In this document: piece after piece, positions 20,801 through 30,903 of the stretch
Numbering within the stretch: position 1 is the first letter of the stretch
How the letters are laid out: the number at the start of each line of letters is the position of its first letter
Assembly (NCBI GenBank): GCA_012845835.1
Contig: JABAKD010000011.1
Coordinates: 5,542,036-5,606,035 of the forward strand
DNA: 64,000 bases
Reading direction: 5' to 3'
Origin: Undaria pinnatifida
Lineage: Eukaryota > Sar > Phaeophyceae > Laminariales > Alariaceae
The notes under the pieces: model-generated
Told to the model about the DNA's origin: nothing
Databases searched by the model: none
Seen by the model: only the letters and a program-made list of their open reading frames with translations
Translations under genes and position numbers: made by a program

Positions 20801-23800
20801 TAGCTTATTTTGTTCAGCAAGACAGGACACCTATTAATACCTACCTACCTACCTGTCGTTTTTAGGAGACTTCAGTAGTAAGCTTGTATAATACCGTCTT
20901 TTACGCGAAGAAAAAAACAGAGACGCCTACTGCCCCGCCTGGATTTTTTTTTTTTTTTTTTTTTTATCCTCCGGCGGATGGGGAAAAATAAAGCTTTAGC
21001 TCACCACACTTCCACGCATTTTCATACGCGTCGTGTGTCGATTTAACTCAGCTGCTTTCGCAACCCAACGCTAGCTGGCGCACCCTTCGGGTCCCATTGT
21101 AGGTATAGCGTAAGCTGTCCCTATCAGTGGTCTTCGTCACAACCCCGCCTGGATTTCTACTGTCGGAAAGGGTGTTGTTCCGATAAATATACGTCGGCAT
21201 TCCTCATTGATTGCCCTTTCAATCTCAGCCTGGCTTTCTTACAGTGAGTGCTCGTTTACCGTGTTGGTGTCCTGTACATACACCCTACAGCGCGCTGCCG
21301 GGGGTACGTTGTGAGGTGCAATACGAATAATAGAATATTGTACCCGTATACATCAGAACTCTCGTGTTCGTCATCTAGTACGGCTTTTTTTGGTACCAAC
21401 AACACTCCGGGGCAGTAGCACCGCCGGTGATCGGACTTTTGTTGATATCTACATTATAATTTTTCAAATAAAAATAAACTCCGGCTAGCTGTGAGATCGA
21501 AGATTTTGTCGAAACTCCTCATATTTATTTGCAAGCTGTGTGTGATACTTCGATCGCGCGTATTACGGGGTTGTGTGTCCTCATATATTAAGGATATAGG
21601 TCGGCGACTCGGGACCCTTGGAACTACCGTGTAGCTTGTCAGGGGCAACAGGGGGATGTGAGTCAGTCTGTGCGCGGAAACTATAAAACCCGTTTTTGAG
21701 GGGGACAAAATATGACAGCTGTGGAAGGAAATGTACCAGTTTATCAAGTGTATCCTGTAAGTCGAGTAACCGGCGAGGGGGGGGCGTTGCTTTCAAGGGC
21801 GTGGGGGCCTAGGTTAGAACAAGAGGGAGCGGGGGGGGGGGGCGGGGGGGGGGGGGGGAGCAACTTAATCTGTGCATGGAAGCTATAAATCCTTCAAGGG
21901 GACAAATCTGACGGTTGTGGAAGGAAATGTATCAGTTTATCATGTATATCCTGTAAGTCGTACAACCAGCGACGAGAGGGCGGAGTGTTCGAGGGTGGAG
22001 GGGGGGGGGGCGCGGGGCAAAAGGGTTTTAACAGCTTTAGGTCGCATAGATGTAGGGGCTTGCTATACGCGTGGTGCTAGGTCTAGGCGATGTCTATATA
22101 TATATATATATCATGTGCAGAATTAGATCATGCAGCGTGTTTACGAGTTTTCTGCTTCAGCTGTATGGTATATGTATGTACTACGTGGTGTACCTGCCGC
22201 AAGCTCGTATTATAACAGCAGTGACAAACGTCCTGCGTGTACCATAACACAACCACGTATGTATAGTGCCGCAGAGGTTTGGCGTTTTGGAGCCACGCTT
22301 TAGTTTGTGCTTTCCCTGGCAGAGTGTGTGAGATGGGCGTTCGAAGAGCTTGAGTATCAAGTGTGCACCACCCCACGCCTGAAGCAGAACGATAAATCTC
22401 ACTCGTCGGCCTTCATTGGATCAATACAGGTGTGTGAGTGTGTCTTTCTTTGCATTATATCAAGAGCGGAAGAGAGATCACTTCGGAACAGTAGCGATCA
22501 ACGTTCACCGCATGTTCCATCGTGATGACTCGACAGCACTGACAAACCGAGCATCAGGCCTGGGCTGGACCTCCGCTGGCCTGTCACATACACAAGGAGT
22601 ACACAGAAACTTACGTACGAACCCGGTAGACCGAAGTAGCCCACTCCAAAAGTCAACTCAGACTTACCAGGTATAGTTGATGCATACTGATTCCACAGAT
22701 GTCTGGTTTTGTCCCTCTCAAAGCGGGGTATACAGTTTCCGTGCGCAGAACAAGGTTGAACGTCTTAGTCCTGTTGACCCTGGGCATTAGCAGGGGAGTC
22801 ACCGACCTGTATCCTTCACGACGGTATACACACCCCGTAACACACGCGATCGAAGTATCACACGACAGATTGCAAAGCTGAGTTTTGACCAAAAAACGTT
22901 TATGGTCGATCTCACAGCTGAAGAAGTGTATTTTTTTTCAACGTCGTGTATGTAGTTGCGGCAAACGCTACATGCCGGGCATATACCCTTGCCTTGTGTA
23001 AATGTACCGGGTATGAGGGTGTGTTGTCCCGCTATGACCGCTATTAACACCGTACCTGTTTTTTTTGTTTTTTGGCGTACGGGCGGGGGAAAGTCTGGCT
23101 AAAAAAATAATACATCATCGTGAGAGATACTCCGCTTTTCCGCTTTCAGGTTCTGATTATTATTAGTAGTCTCCCCGTTCTTTTTGGTCGCACAGTATGC
23201 TGATAGCCGGCTGTCCGAGTGACCCGTGCCTCTCTATATAGCTCCGTGGGCAATTTCGTGACCACAGCGGTCTACCTGCGGTCAGCGCAGCGATGATCGA
23301 GGTACCCACGATGGAGCAAGATTGTATGCACCAACACACATACACGTACAAGAAAGTAAAATGAAGATGCGGACCAACAAAATAGCCAACATATGGACCA
23401 ACAACCCGACTATTAGTAGCACGTGTGATGACGGTTCACGCGTCGCGGCTACGGCCTCTCCGGCGGCCTGCTGATTACCTTTCTGCGCCCCCGGGTGGGT
23501 TCACGGGAGTGAGTATTGTTTGTTATTCTGTCGTTGGTGCACACACACTCACCCGCACCAACGTGGGCTCCCCCGGACAGTTTCGCGTCTACGGTCTATA
23601 CTGGGGTATTGTGGCCGGATCAAATAGAACACAGCTAGCACAGTATAGTGCTATGCCGGTCGCCCCGGTGGCGTATGAGGTTATCCTCGAGCCTGGCATT
23701 ATAGGTCAGTTTCGTGGGTTCGAATCCCCATACTCACTCATATAAATTCGTGGGGACTTTTTCTTGTGCACAAATTGACTTGCGGAAAGCGCGAGAGCGC

Positions 23801-26800
23801 GAATTAGCTAACAATCGACGAAAAATCGACGGGCAGTGGGATTGCTGAACCCTATGCGCGATAAAAATTGAAGGCAAGAACCGGGGGGAAGAAGGGGCGA
23901 CACCTGTGACCACGGCTTGTCCAGAAGCTGGAAGGTAGATGCGTGTGAGAAAACAAATATATATCAACAATGTAGTATCAAATGCCAAGTACCAGGCAGG
24001 CAGATATTTATGTCAATGGGTGGAAATATCAGTTTAGCGTCAAGAACACACACCTGTTGAATAGTAGCTATTCTATCAGGCACGCATGTTTTAGTCGTAC
24101 TGGTATATACATATATCATATTAGTATGTACATAGCAACGGCAATATTTCGCAAGCTTCCCACGCAAGTCACTATAAAATGGTCGTCATGGTGGTGCTAC
24201 ATGGTTGCACATATTGAATGTGCTATCTTACGGCCAACTACCCGATCCCTGTATGATACAGATGATAACACACCGCGAAGCTATAGCACAATGTAAATCA
24301 TAGTCCTAAATGGTTGTTCCAACTAGTTGTCTTCTATTCATCATATATAGACTATGCTAGTAACTTTATAGCAATTCATGCCGTAGCTCCAGTTCATACC
24401 CCCCCCCACCCTCCCTCTCTTCCCCCCGCCCAACGCCTCCTCCTTCCCCACCACCCGCACCATCGCCTAGACCTACCTAGCACCACGCGTATAGCAAACC
24501 CCTACATATATACATCTTTGCGACCTAAAGCTGTTGAACCCCCCCCCCCCTTCGAACACTCCGCCCTCTCCTCATTGGTTATACGCCTTGCAGGATATGC
24601 ATGATAAACTGATGCATTCCTTCCACAACCGTCAGTTTGTCCCCTTGAAGGATTTATTGTTTCCGCGCACAGATTGAGTCCCCCCCCCCCCGGCGTTGCC
24701 TCTTGTTCAAACCCATGCCCCCACGCCCTTCAAAACTCCGCCCTCCCCTCGCCGGTTATTCGACTTACAGGATTCACTTGATAAACTGGTGCATTTCCTT
24801 CCACAGCTGTCAGATTTTGTCCCCCTCAAAAACGGGTTTTATATTTTCCGCGCACAGACTGATTACTATCACCCTGTTGACCCTGGTACAAGCTACACTG
24901 TAGTTCCAAGGGGAGTCGCCGACCTACATCCTTAATGAGGACACACAACCCGTATCACGCGCGATCGGAGTATCACACACACAGCTTGCAAAGATGAGTG
25001 TCGACAAAATCTTCGATCTCACGGCTGGAGCGTATTTTTATTTTTATAATATATAGCCTATATATTAGTCCTGTTGGCCCTGGCATTAGCAGGGGAGTCG
25101 CCGACCTGTATCCTTCACGAGGTTATACACACCATGTAACACGCGCGATCGAAGTATCACACGCAGCTTGCAAAGCTGAGTTTTGATCACAAAATAATTT
25201 TTGATCGATCTCACAGCTGAAGTGTATTTTTATTTAATAGAAAGTATAGACTATAGTCTAGACATATCGGGGGTACCTTGTACTACTACTGTGACAGTTG
25301 TTCTTGTGTGCGTGGCTTTTGCTGCTACTGTGCCCGTGTCCTTTGGTAAATAAAGCAGACTATTCAGGGTAGTTCCATGTTTGCTCTCACTCGTATATAC
25401 TGTTTCAGCGCATACAATCGGTACAGATACATTTTGCCGCCATTGATGATGACGATGACGATATGATTCTGCTTGTTGTAACAATGTTACATGAAATACT
25501 ATAGACTACACACTGCAGTAAAAACTAGAATAGCTTTTACGTATGATGAGCGAACACCACTTATGTTCACAGATCTGGCTTGGCACGACGAGGAGACGGG
25601 AAAGGGGACAACAAAAACAGTAGTTCGCCACGGCTTTGCCGGCTAATAACATATAACTACTTGAAACCGGCGTCCCTGGTTATATTATAAAAAACGAAAA
25701 TACACTCCAGCTGTGAGATCGAAGATTTGTTATATATATAGCATGAATGCTGCCGATCGGCACGCAGTGGGTGTTTTTCGTTTACCCCTTTTCTTTCAGT
25801 TCGCCGAGTGCGCGTGATACTCACATATACGAGAATACAGTATACACCGGACACTCTTCTTACTATGTAGAGTACAGTACAGTACAGTACTGACAATTCT
25901 CCTTCTCGGCCGGGCTAACATATGCTATAAGGCGGGCGGTGTTGCCCCTCGATTTCAGCTCGTACAAAACATGTGTTACGTGTTTTTGTTAATAATAGTC
26001 TTCGTGCAAAGTCGAGCCAACATTCAAATTCTTAAGTTCCGTCTTGTCCTTTTGCAAGCTGGCTTCTGTTGTTGGTGATTCGCGGTGCGGTATGGATAGT
26101 CCTTCGTGCGGTGATGGGAACGTTGAACGTCTGTGTCTAGGTTTTTCGTGCGCTGCTGGCGGTTCGTTGTGGTTGTAGTGCCACGGTTTGGTTGCCTCAT
26201 ACAGATTGTATTGCTACAGCAGGCAAGCATGTAATAATGTTGGTGAAAAAGCCTAGGACGATGGGTTGGGTGGTTGATGCGAGTCAGAACCAAAGGGCTC
26301 ACGGATGGATTGATCGATAAGCCATGTCCGTAAAAATTGACGAGATACAACCATTGCAGTCCGTACACACCGACAAGGAGCTTAGTCTATAGAAAAGCAA
26401 TCGCGGGACGTCGGGACGACAATGTGGCTACAAGACCGCGCGTGGTGTTGCTATCGGACCGAGTGCCATACATACATCGTTGCACCTCTGTGCTTGCCGC
26501 ATTTTTTGTTTAATGTGCGGGACATAATTAATTAAGTACCGTTTACTCCTCCACTGCTGTGTTGGGTGTACTCGTTGCCTCGCCCCTCTTTTCCACGCAG
26601 GGACGACCCAGTGATCGACTACTGCCCTCACTGCTACAACGCCAGAGGACCCGAACACACAAGAGAGCGAGCGGAAAAACTCACTGACCCGGCAATCCTG
26701 GACATGTACGGGGGGGGCGAGTTTCCTCTTCTGTACACGGATTTTGCGGAGAACGGGAACTATCTGGAGCCAGAAGAAATCGCTGTTCGTCACGGCGTCT

Positions 26801-28575
26801 GCGGTGATCCCGAGCAGGTTAGTTGGAGTGTGTGTCTTCGTTGCATTTTCGTGCACTGATTCGGTGCGCAGAGGCGCATGTATCCCAGCGCCGCCACACT
26901 TCAATACAATGTTCTGCTCGGCATGTAAGTGGTCTGGTTGCGAGTGAACAGCACTCTATAGTCTCCTATGTGGGCTACTTCCACTAGTTGTCATAAATAT
27001 TTCGCCAAGGGTGCGTTGACTTCTACAAGTAATGACGCCAATTGGTTTAGGTGGGAGGCTACATGTTTGCTGACATCGTTCGTTCGTTCGTTCGTTCGTT
27101 TCTATGCTCCCGCGATCCCGCACACAGCATTCCGAGGAAGGGTCCAACACGTACAGCACTCCTAACCGGGAATGGGAAGTCCTCGGCTCCTTCCAGAGTG
27201 GACAGGTGCTAGAGATGGACCTCATCATGAACACGAACCATATGGTGAGTGCAATAGAACCAGCTGTCTTCCAGCTTTCTTGGGCGGTGCCGTTTCATCA
27301 CGACGACGGAGCAAACCTAACGTCTGGTTGATCATTAGAATATCGTGGTTATTTCATAACTTGCCAATAAACCCCACGCGCGAAATCTGGTGTTTATAGG
27401 GAGCCCCAACCGACCGAGTAAACAACTCTTGGGCGCAACCAGGACAGTAATAAAACATGCCGCGGCGCACTTGAAGGGAAACACCCATGAGGGGGTTATT
27501 GGCATGTCCAGGCACTCAGTAGAACAACCTTCATATGTCGCGTCTGGGGACACGTGCCATTTAGAGCGAAGACAGACGAGTTTCAGCAGCACCGTGCTTG
27601 GTGGCACGTGTAATAGGTCCATTTAGCAATTTTTGAACCGGGTTCTTGCGGTCGTAGCGCACCTCGCGTGCGCGTAAACGTGAATGTGAAGGCCAAAGCT
27701 GATGTTTAAGGTCTGCGTTAAAGGCCTTCTACTCAATCCCATCCATCCGTCACCTACATACGCAGGGTCACTGCGAGTTCTTCATCTGCAACTCCGCCGA
27801 CCTCGACGACCCCGAAGGAGTGGCCACCCAGGAATGCTTCAACAAGCACCCCCTTACCCGTGCTCCGGACGACGGCTCCGCTAGCCCGATCGACCCCAAC
27901 TACCCCGGGCGCTACTACGTTGACCCGGAGTGTCGCGCCGACGAAATTGAGCAGAGCAAGGCCGACGATGCGCCGGAAGGACAAAACATCAGGATGCGCT
28001 ACGTGCTCCCCGACATCGAGTGCGAGCACTGCGTTCTCCAGATGGTTTACTGTGAGTTGCCGCGATTGTGTTTGTCGGGGGGGGGGGGTTATGATGATCA
28101 TCATGTTGGTTGGTCCTGTCGAAGAAGGGGTGGTATCTTGATTTTACTCTATTTGCGTTCTGGTTTGGTTTTCTCAGCGTCGGGTAAGGGCGGAGATCTT
28201 GCTCTACAGCTCGGCCCCCGGACACTGCCCCTCGCATGCACTCTGCGTTGTCGTACCACGAAATGCTCGCTAGATCATCGCGGGCATTTCACTCTTCTGT
28301 TGCGGCCTAATGTACTCACATCACCCAACTCCCCACGCCCCACTGTGCGCTCTGTCCCCTCTTCACGCATGCTCCTGTCGTTGACAGACACCGGTAACAC
28401 GTGTAAGCACATAGGATATGACGAATTCAACCCGGAGTCATGGCCTAGCAAGTGCGCTCCCAACAAGTCGGACTGGATTGAGCTGTACCGTGGCATCTGC
28501 GGTACGGAAAATTATCCGTACGGGGAGGTCTACCCGGAGCAGTTTTGGGCTTGCTCCGACATCAGCATCTCGTGA
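17638..28575 (+). CDS. AA15-like lytic polysaccharide monooxygenase, copy A (five exons)
   Basis: Secreted copper enzyme family (LPMO_10/AA15) that oxidatively cleaves chitin or cellulose-like polysaccharides. Exons: 17638-17828, 26601-26817, 27128-27244, 27766-28051, 28388-28575, all with GT-AG introns; total 332 residues. An inner ATG (17707) would give a clean 20-residue signal ending VDG before His. The mature chain of 289 residues starts HVAQVFPISRQ, giving His1 of the histidine brace. AA15-type landmarks follow: YCPHC, HGVCGDPEQ, NTNHMGHCEFFIC (second copper His probably H131, with H134 nearby), CEHCVLQMVYYTGNTC, and the C-terminal EQFWACSDISIS, where F280 fits the axial copper site. 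The first exon is separated by an 8.8 kb intron. Copy B differs at 6 mature residues. Substrate is not predictable from sequence alone. Confidence 0.87.
17869..17893. repeat. (TTG)n microsatellite
   Basis: About eight TTG triplets just inside intron 1. Confidence 0.95.
18640..18800 (-). repeat. M2-related repeat fragment
   Basis: Its reverse complement (GAAACCCTTTTTGGGGACA, TAGTATAGGAGGGATTTTGG, GGCTCTAAAGG) matches the right halves of the copies at 42680-42760 and 44140-44210. Confidence 0.6.
19240..20140 (+). repeat. F1 element, near-complete with inverted ends
   Basis: The left end ATTATAAAAATAAAAATACAC followed by TCCAGCTGTGAGATCG at 19240 is mirrored at 20095-20140 by CTTCGATCTCACAGCTGGAG then TGTATTTTAATTTTTATAATA. 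The inverted arms include TTTGTCGAAACTCAT, GCAAGCTGTGTGTGATACTCC, GATCGCGCG and TGTGTCCTCATT, giving arms of roughly 140 bp or more. The interior has G runs and a second internal repeat (GACAAATCTGACGGTT-like). It encodes nothing recognisable, so it is non-autonomous. Confidence 0.82.
20947..21142 (-). mobile_element. SINE-like retroposon, copy 1, with 14-bp target duplication
   Basis: On the minus strand it ends in a poly(A) tail (T run at 20944-20965 on plus). The flanking sequence CCCCGCCTGGATTT occurs at 20933-20946 and again at 21143-21156, a perfect 14-bp target-site duplication. The 190-bp body is nearly identical to 30712-30903. These are hallmarks of a LINE-mobilised short retroposon. 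Its head is not clearly tRNA, 5S or 7SL derived, so the origin is unknown. Confidence 0.82.
21455..22110 (+). repeat. F1 element, left part
   Basis: Begins with AAATAAAAATAAACTCCGGC and GCTGTGAGATCGAAGATTTTG, runs through the usual blocks and G runs, and breaks off after GGTCTAGGCGATG at about 22092 into a (TA)n run. Confidence 0.75.
22680..22945 (-). repeat. F1-related right end (diverged subfamily)
   Basis: In reverse it carries GGTCGATCTCACAGCTGAAGA at the terminus, GCGATCGAAGTATCACAC, CACCGACCTGTATCCTTCACGA and GTTGACCCTGG. It shares the variant GTATCCTTCACGA block with 25065-25240, so the two form a subfamily. It may be the right half of the 21455 copy. Confidence 0.68.
24390..25058 (-). 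repeat. F1 element, inverted
   Basis: C runs, CACCATCGCCTAGACCTACC, TTTGTCCCCTTGAAGGATTT, CCCTGTTGACCCTGG, TCCTTAATGAGGACACACAA and the terminus CTTCGATCTCACGGCTGGAG then CGTATTTTTATTTTTATAATA. Complete right terminus. Confidence 0.78.
25065..25240 (-). repeat. F1 variant subfamily right end
   Basis: Directly abuts the previous copy. It carries GTCGCCGACCTGTATCCTTC, GCGCGATCGAAGTATCACAC and the terminus TCGATCTCACAGCTGAAGTG. A stub of the left terminus occurs at about 25690-25730. Confidence 0.7.
26601..26817 (+). CDS. LPMO copy A exon 2
   Basis: Acceptor CACGCAG, donor GTTAGTTGG; 217 nt, mature residues 22-93. It carries YCPHCYN and the AA15-like HGVCGDPEQ. Identical in length to copy B, with one residue changed (Val25, Ala in B). 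Confidence 0.88.
27076..27100. repeat. (TCGT)n microsatellite in intron 2
   Basis: About six TCGT units. The same repeat sits at the same intron position in copy B (about 40738-40762), so it predates the duplication. Confidence 0.93.
27128..27244 (+). CDS. LPMO copy A exon 3
   Basis: 117 nt, phase 0 on both sides, mature residues 94-132. It ends in NTNHM, which joins exon 4 to make the NTNHMGHCEFF copper-site motif. Protein identical to copy B. Confidence 0.88.
27766..28051 (+). CDS. LPMO copy A exon 4
   Basis: 286 nt, starts GHCEFFICN and ends within the Tyr codon after CVLQMVY. It carries most of the disulphide cysteines. Protein identical to copy B. Confidence 0.9.
28052..28387 (+). other. 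LPMO copy A intron 4, stop-free and a multiple of three
   Basis: Donor GTGAGTTGC, acceptor TTGACAG. 336 nt with no in-frame stop, so the exon 4 frame reads straight through into exon 5. Splicing gives the family motif VYYTGNTC; retention would insert 112 residues. Confidence 0.75.
28388..28575 (+). CDS. LPMO copy A exon 5
   Basis: Encodes TGNTCKHIGYDEFNPE through EQFWACSDISIS and TGA (28573-28575). The four residues that differ from copy B here are Glu/Ala, Lys/Gln, Ile/Val and Glu/Lys. The TGA lies inside a consensus donor, GTGAGTTTA, at 28572. Confidence 0.9.
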
Positions 28576-29059
28576 GTTTATATTCACTGCACAAGGTGAT
28601 CGTGTTTGAATGTTCGTGAGTTCGTGAGCACACGTACATATACAGACGTGTTAGAATTTTATTGTTCAGTGAATCCGTGGAGTTGGGAGCGTACTATTAT
28701 ACATATAATTATAATATTTCGGGAAGCGTGCCCAGGCCTTGAGCGTGTGTATCACGGTCGGAAGAAAGGCGGACTCAACAAGACAGAAAGCAGGCGCGCA
28801 CACTCGCATCCTCCGAGCGGGCGTAGCGTCGTGACAAGCACATTGCTTTCTAGTTGTATTTACTGGGACGATCAAGTGGAATATGTGTGTTATGCACTTG
28901 ATGACGCGGAGGCTCACAACCCCGCCGCACATGAAGTTAACGCCAACGACACGTTTCGGTCACCACACGTAGTGCGCGATTCCTCTGTGTTTTGTCGCGC
29001 CCCCTCTACCAACCGTGACCTAAATGCATCAACGACGCCATCCCCGATCCCCTCGACAG
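28572..29059 (+). other. Putative intron across the LPMO A stop codon
   Basis: Donor GTGAGTTTA at 28572 and acceptor CCCCTCGACAG ending at 29059 are both conserved in copy B. A GACCTAAATG branch-like site precedes the acceptor. Splicing replaces TCG-TGA by TCG-TAG, so the protein end is unchanged. Confidence 0.5.
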
Positions 29060-29079
29060 GTAGGAGAAGCTACCGCTGA

Positions 29080-30710
29080 CACAACGGGTATCATCAGACC
29101 TGATAACCGAACCTTCAACGGGTTTCCAACTCGACGTCGACCTGCTTGAGAAATTAATTTCGGCCTTGAGGGAGTCAAACGGTTCCTCGAACGCTGGTCA
29201 GCTGCACGAGTGGGGACGATATCACAATAATCCTGAGGTCTGTAGGAACGAAAAGAGCCTATTGCCGTCTGCCATCACCACCGCCGCCACCGCTACACCA
29301 CCCGCCTATTCTTCCATACGTCAAGGCTCCAGCGTGCACAGGGCAGTGAGCACTTAACCCTTTCACTATCGCAGAGTTTAGCACACATTTTGTCCTAGCG
29401 ATGTGTTCCCGAAAACGTTGGTGCGGTGCTAAAGAGGTTGTGTCACTGTCACTGTAGCGGTTAGTGTTAGAAGCAGTGCGACAGGCGGGGTCATTTGGGG
29501 GGAAGGGGGTGGAGGGGTGGCTAGCCCCAGTTTTAGACGATGTTCGCACAGCAGCGAAAGGGGTGCACCACCATCATTCCGCCATGCATAGAAGAAAAGA
29601 GCCGATCAAAGGACGACGGGACGTTGGTGTACGAGAGGCAAAGAACAGCTTATACAGCGTACACATGTTTGTTTTTTAATAGGAAAAAGGTGCAGTTTTA
29701 GTTATGGTGGAACATGCCACCACGTATACAGTAAGAAAGTTGTTAGAATCGCTGGATGTGGACCATGAGGACGAGGAGGGGGGTCTTGACGTAGTCTTCG
29801 ACCCCAATGATGTTTGCGAGGGAGACTATTGTGTTGGGTTGACCTATTTTGGAGTTTCCCCACCCCAAACGATAGTTTCGATGTTGTTGTGTTCTTGTTG
29901 TTGTTCGTTTATTTTTACTTGTTGAAAGGGTAATGCGTTGGCTTTACTTGCTTCATGTGCACACAATTACTGGGCTCCGCGGCGTGAAAAGTGAGTCTGC
30001 TGCCGTTGCTGGAAATTGAAACGGCCATCGTTTGACCTTCGAAGGACAGGATTGGCCAGTATATACACAATTTTGAATGGCGTCATACCGTAGTACAACG
30101 TAGTCCTTTATATTACGATTGAGGTAGGTAGGTGGCCGTTGTGTGGCAGCATCGCCCGTGCCGGAATCAAAAACTAATGTCGAGCTATGCAACAGCAGAG
30201 GTGGGGAGATCGGGGGATATGTGAATGAAAAAACGTATGGTAGTTCGAAGAGCCCGCCAGGGCGGTGATTGTGAGCTAGACGTATTTATATATATGAGGA
30301 AGGGTCGAGACCTGGGAGGGAAGTACGTGGTTTCCCCTCAGCGTTTGTAACTCGGGCTGCTAATCATCGAGCGTTAACAATCGGTGTTAGCGCCGATATG
30401 ATAGTTGCTCATTTGTTGCACGTTTATTTTGTATGTCACCCCAGGAATTTTGACAACCAGGTTGACAGTGTGTAGTCTGTTGTGGTGTTGCGCTAGACGA
30501 CCTGTGTAGGCTCTAAAGCCTGTGATAGGGGTTTGGTGGTGTTTAGTGTATTGTGTGTTATTGGAACAAGGGAAGGCTTGGTATCCACGTAGAGAACAGG
30601 ATCTAGGTGAAACAAGTCATGTGTACTTGCGGGCCTATTTACTCTTCGATAGAGAACATCAACATTGGATAAACCAAATAACATTTAAAACGCAGCACGC
30701 CAGCACGTAT
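29080..30710. other. No gene recognised in spacer
   Basis: Short frames such as 29704-29925 (plus) have no family signature. Pro/Thr-coding CCACCGCC repeats occur near 29270. A TATATATATGAGGAAG patch lies near 30290. Confidence 0.35.
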
Positions 30711-30711
30711 C

Positions 30712-30903
30712 ATTTTTTTTTTTTTTATCCTCCGGCCGATGGGGAAAAATAAAGCTTTAGCTCACCACACTTCCACGTATTTTCATACGCGTCGTGTGTC
30801 GATTTAACTCAGCTGCTTTCGCAGCCCAACGCTAGCTGGCGCACCCTTCGGGTCCCATTGTAGGTATAGCGTAAGCTGTCCCTATCAGTGGTCTTCGTTA
30901 CAA
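30712..30903 (-). mobile_element. SINE-like retroposon, copy 2
   Basis: Same body as 20947-21142 with only a few differences over 190 bp, again with a T run on plus (poly-A tail on minus). No clear target duplication could be fixed. Confidence 0.78.

Larger units (their letters stand above)
17829..26600 (+). other. Giant intron 1 of LPMO copy A
   Basis: Donor GTGAGTTCC, acceptor CTTTTCCACGCAG. Joining the exons restores KAW-DDP in frame, as in copy B. The intron holds several F1 copies, a SINE-like retroposon, an M2-like fragment and tRNA-like sequence. No host exon was recognised within it. Confidence 0.78.

Noticed and set aside
23440..23745. Possible tRNA gene ending GTGGGTTCGAATCCCCATAC
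   Set aside because: It has a B-box, but the acceptor-like complement GAGTGAGTA is more than 200 nt away and the T-stem pairs poorly. At most a tRNA-like fragment.
27754..28104. 116-codon minus ORF, and its counterpart 39755-40135 plus
   Set aside because: Antisense shadows of LPMO exon 4. They are conserved between copies only because the sense exon is.
27820..28575. 251-codon single-exon protein through intron 4
   Set aside because: Consensus splice sites and the restored VYYTGNTC motif support splicing. Kept only as a possible retained-intron form.
28606..29079. 157-codon ORF after LPMO A as a further coding exon or linker
   Set aside because: Splicing to the conserved acceptor at 29060 gives an immediate TAG, and the homologous region of copy B has no matching frame.
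30712..30903. Spliceosomal snRNA gene (ATTTTTCC site near a stem)
   Set aside because: The overall sequence fits no known snRNA, and the poly-A tail and the second copy indicate a retroposon.
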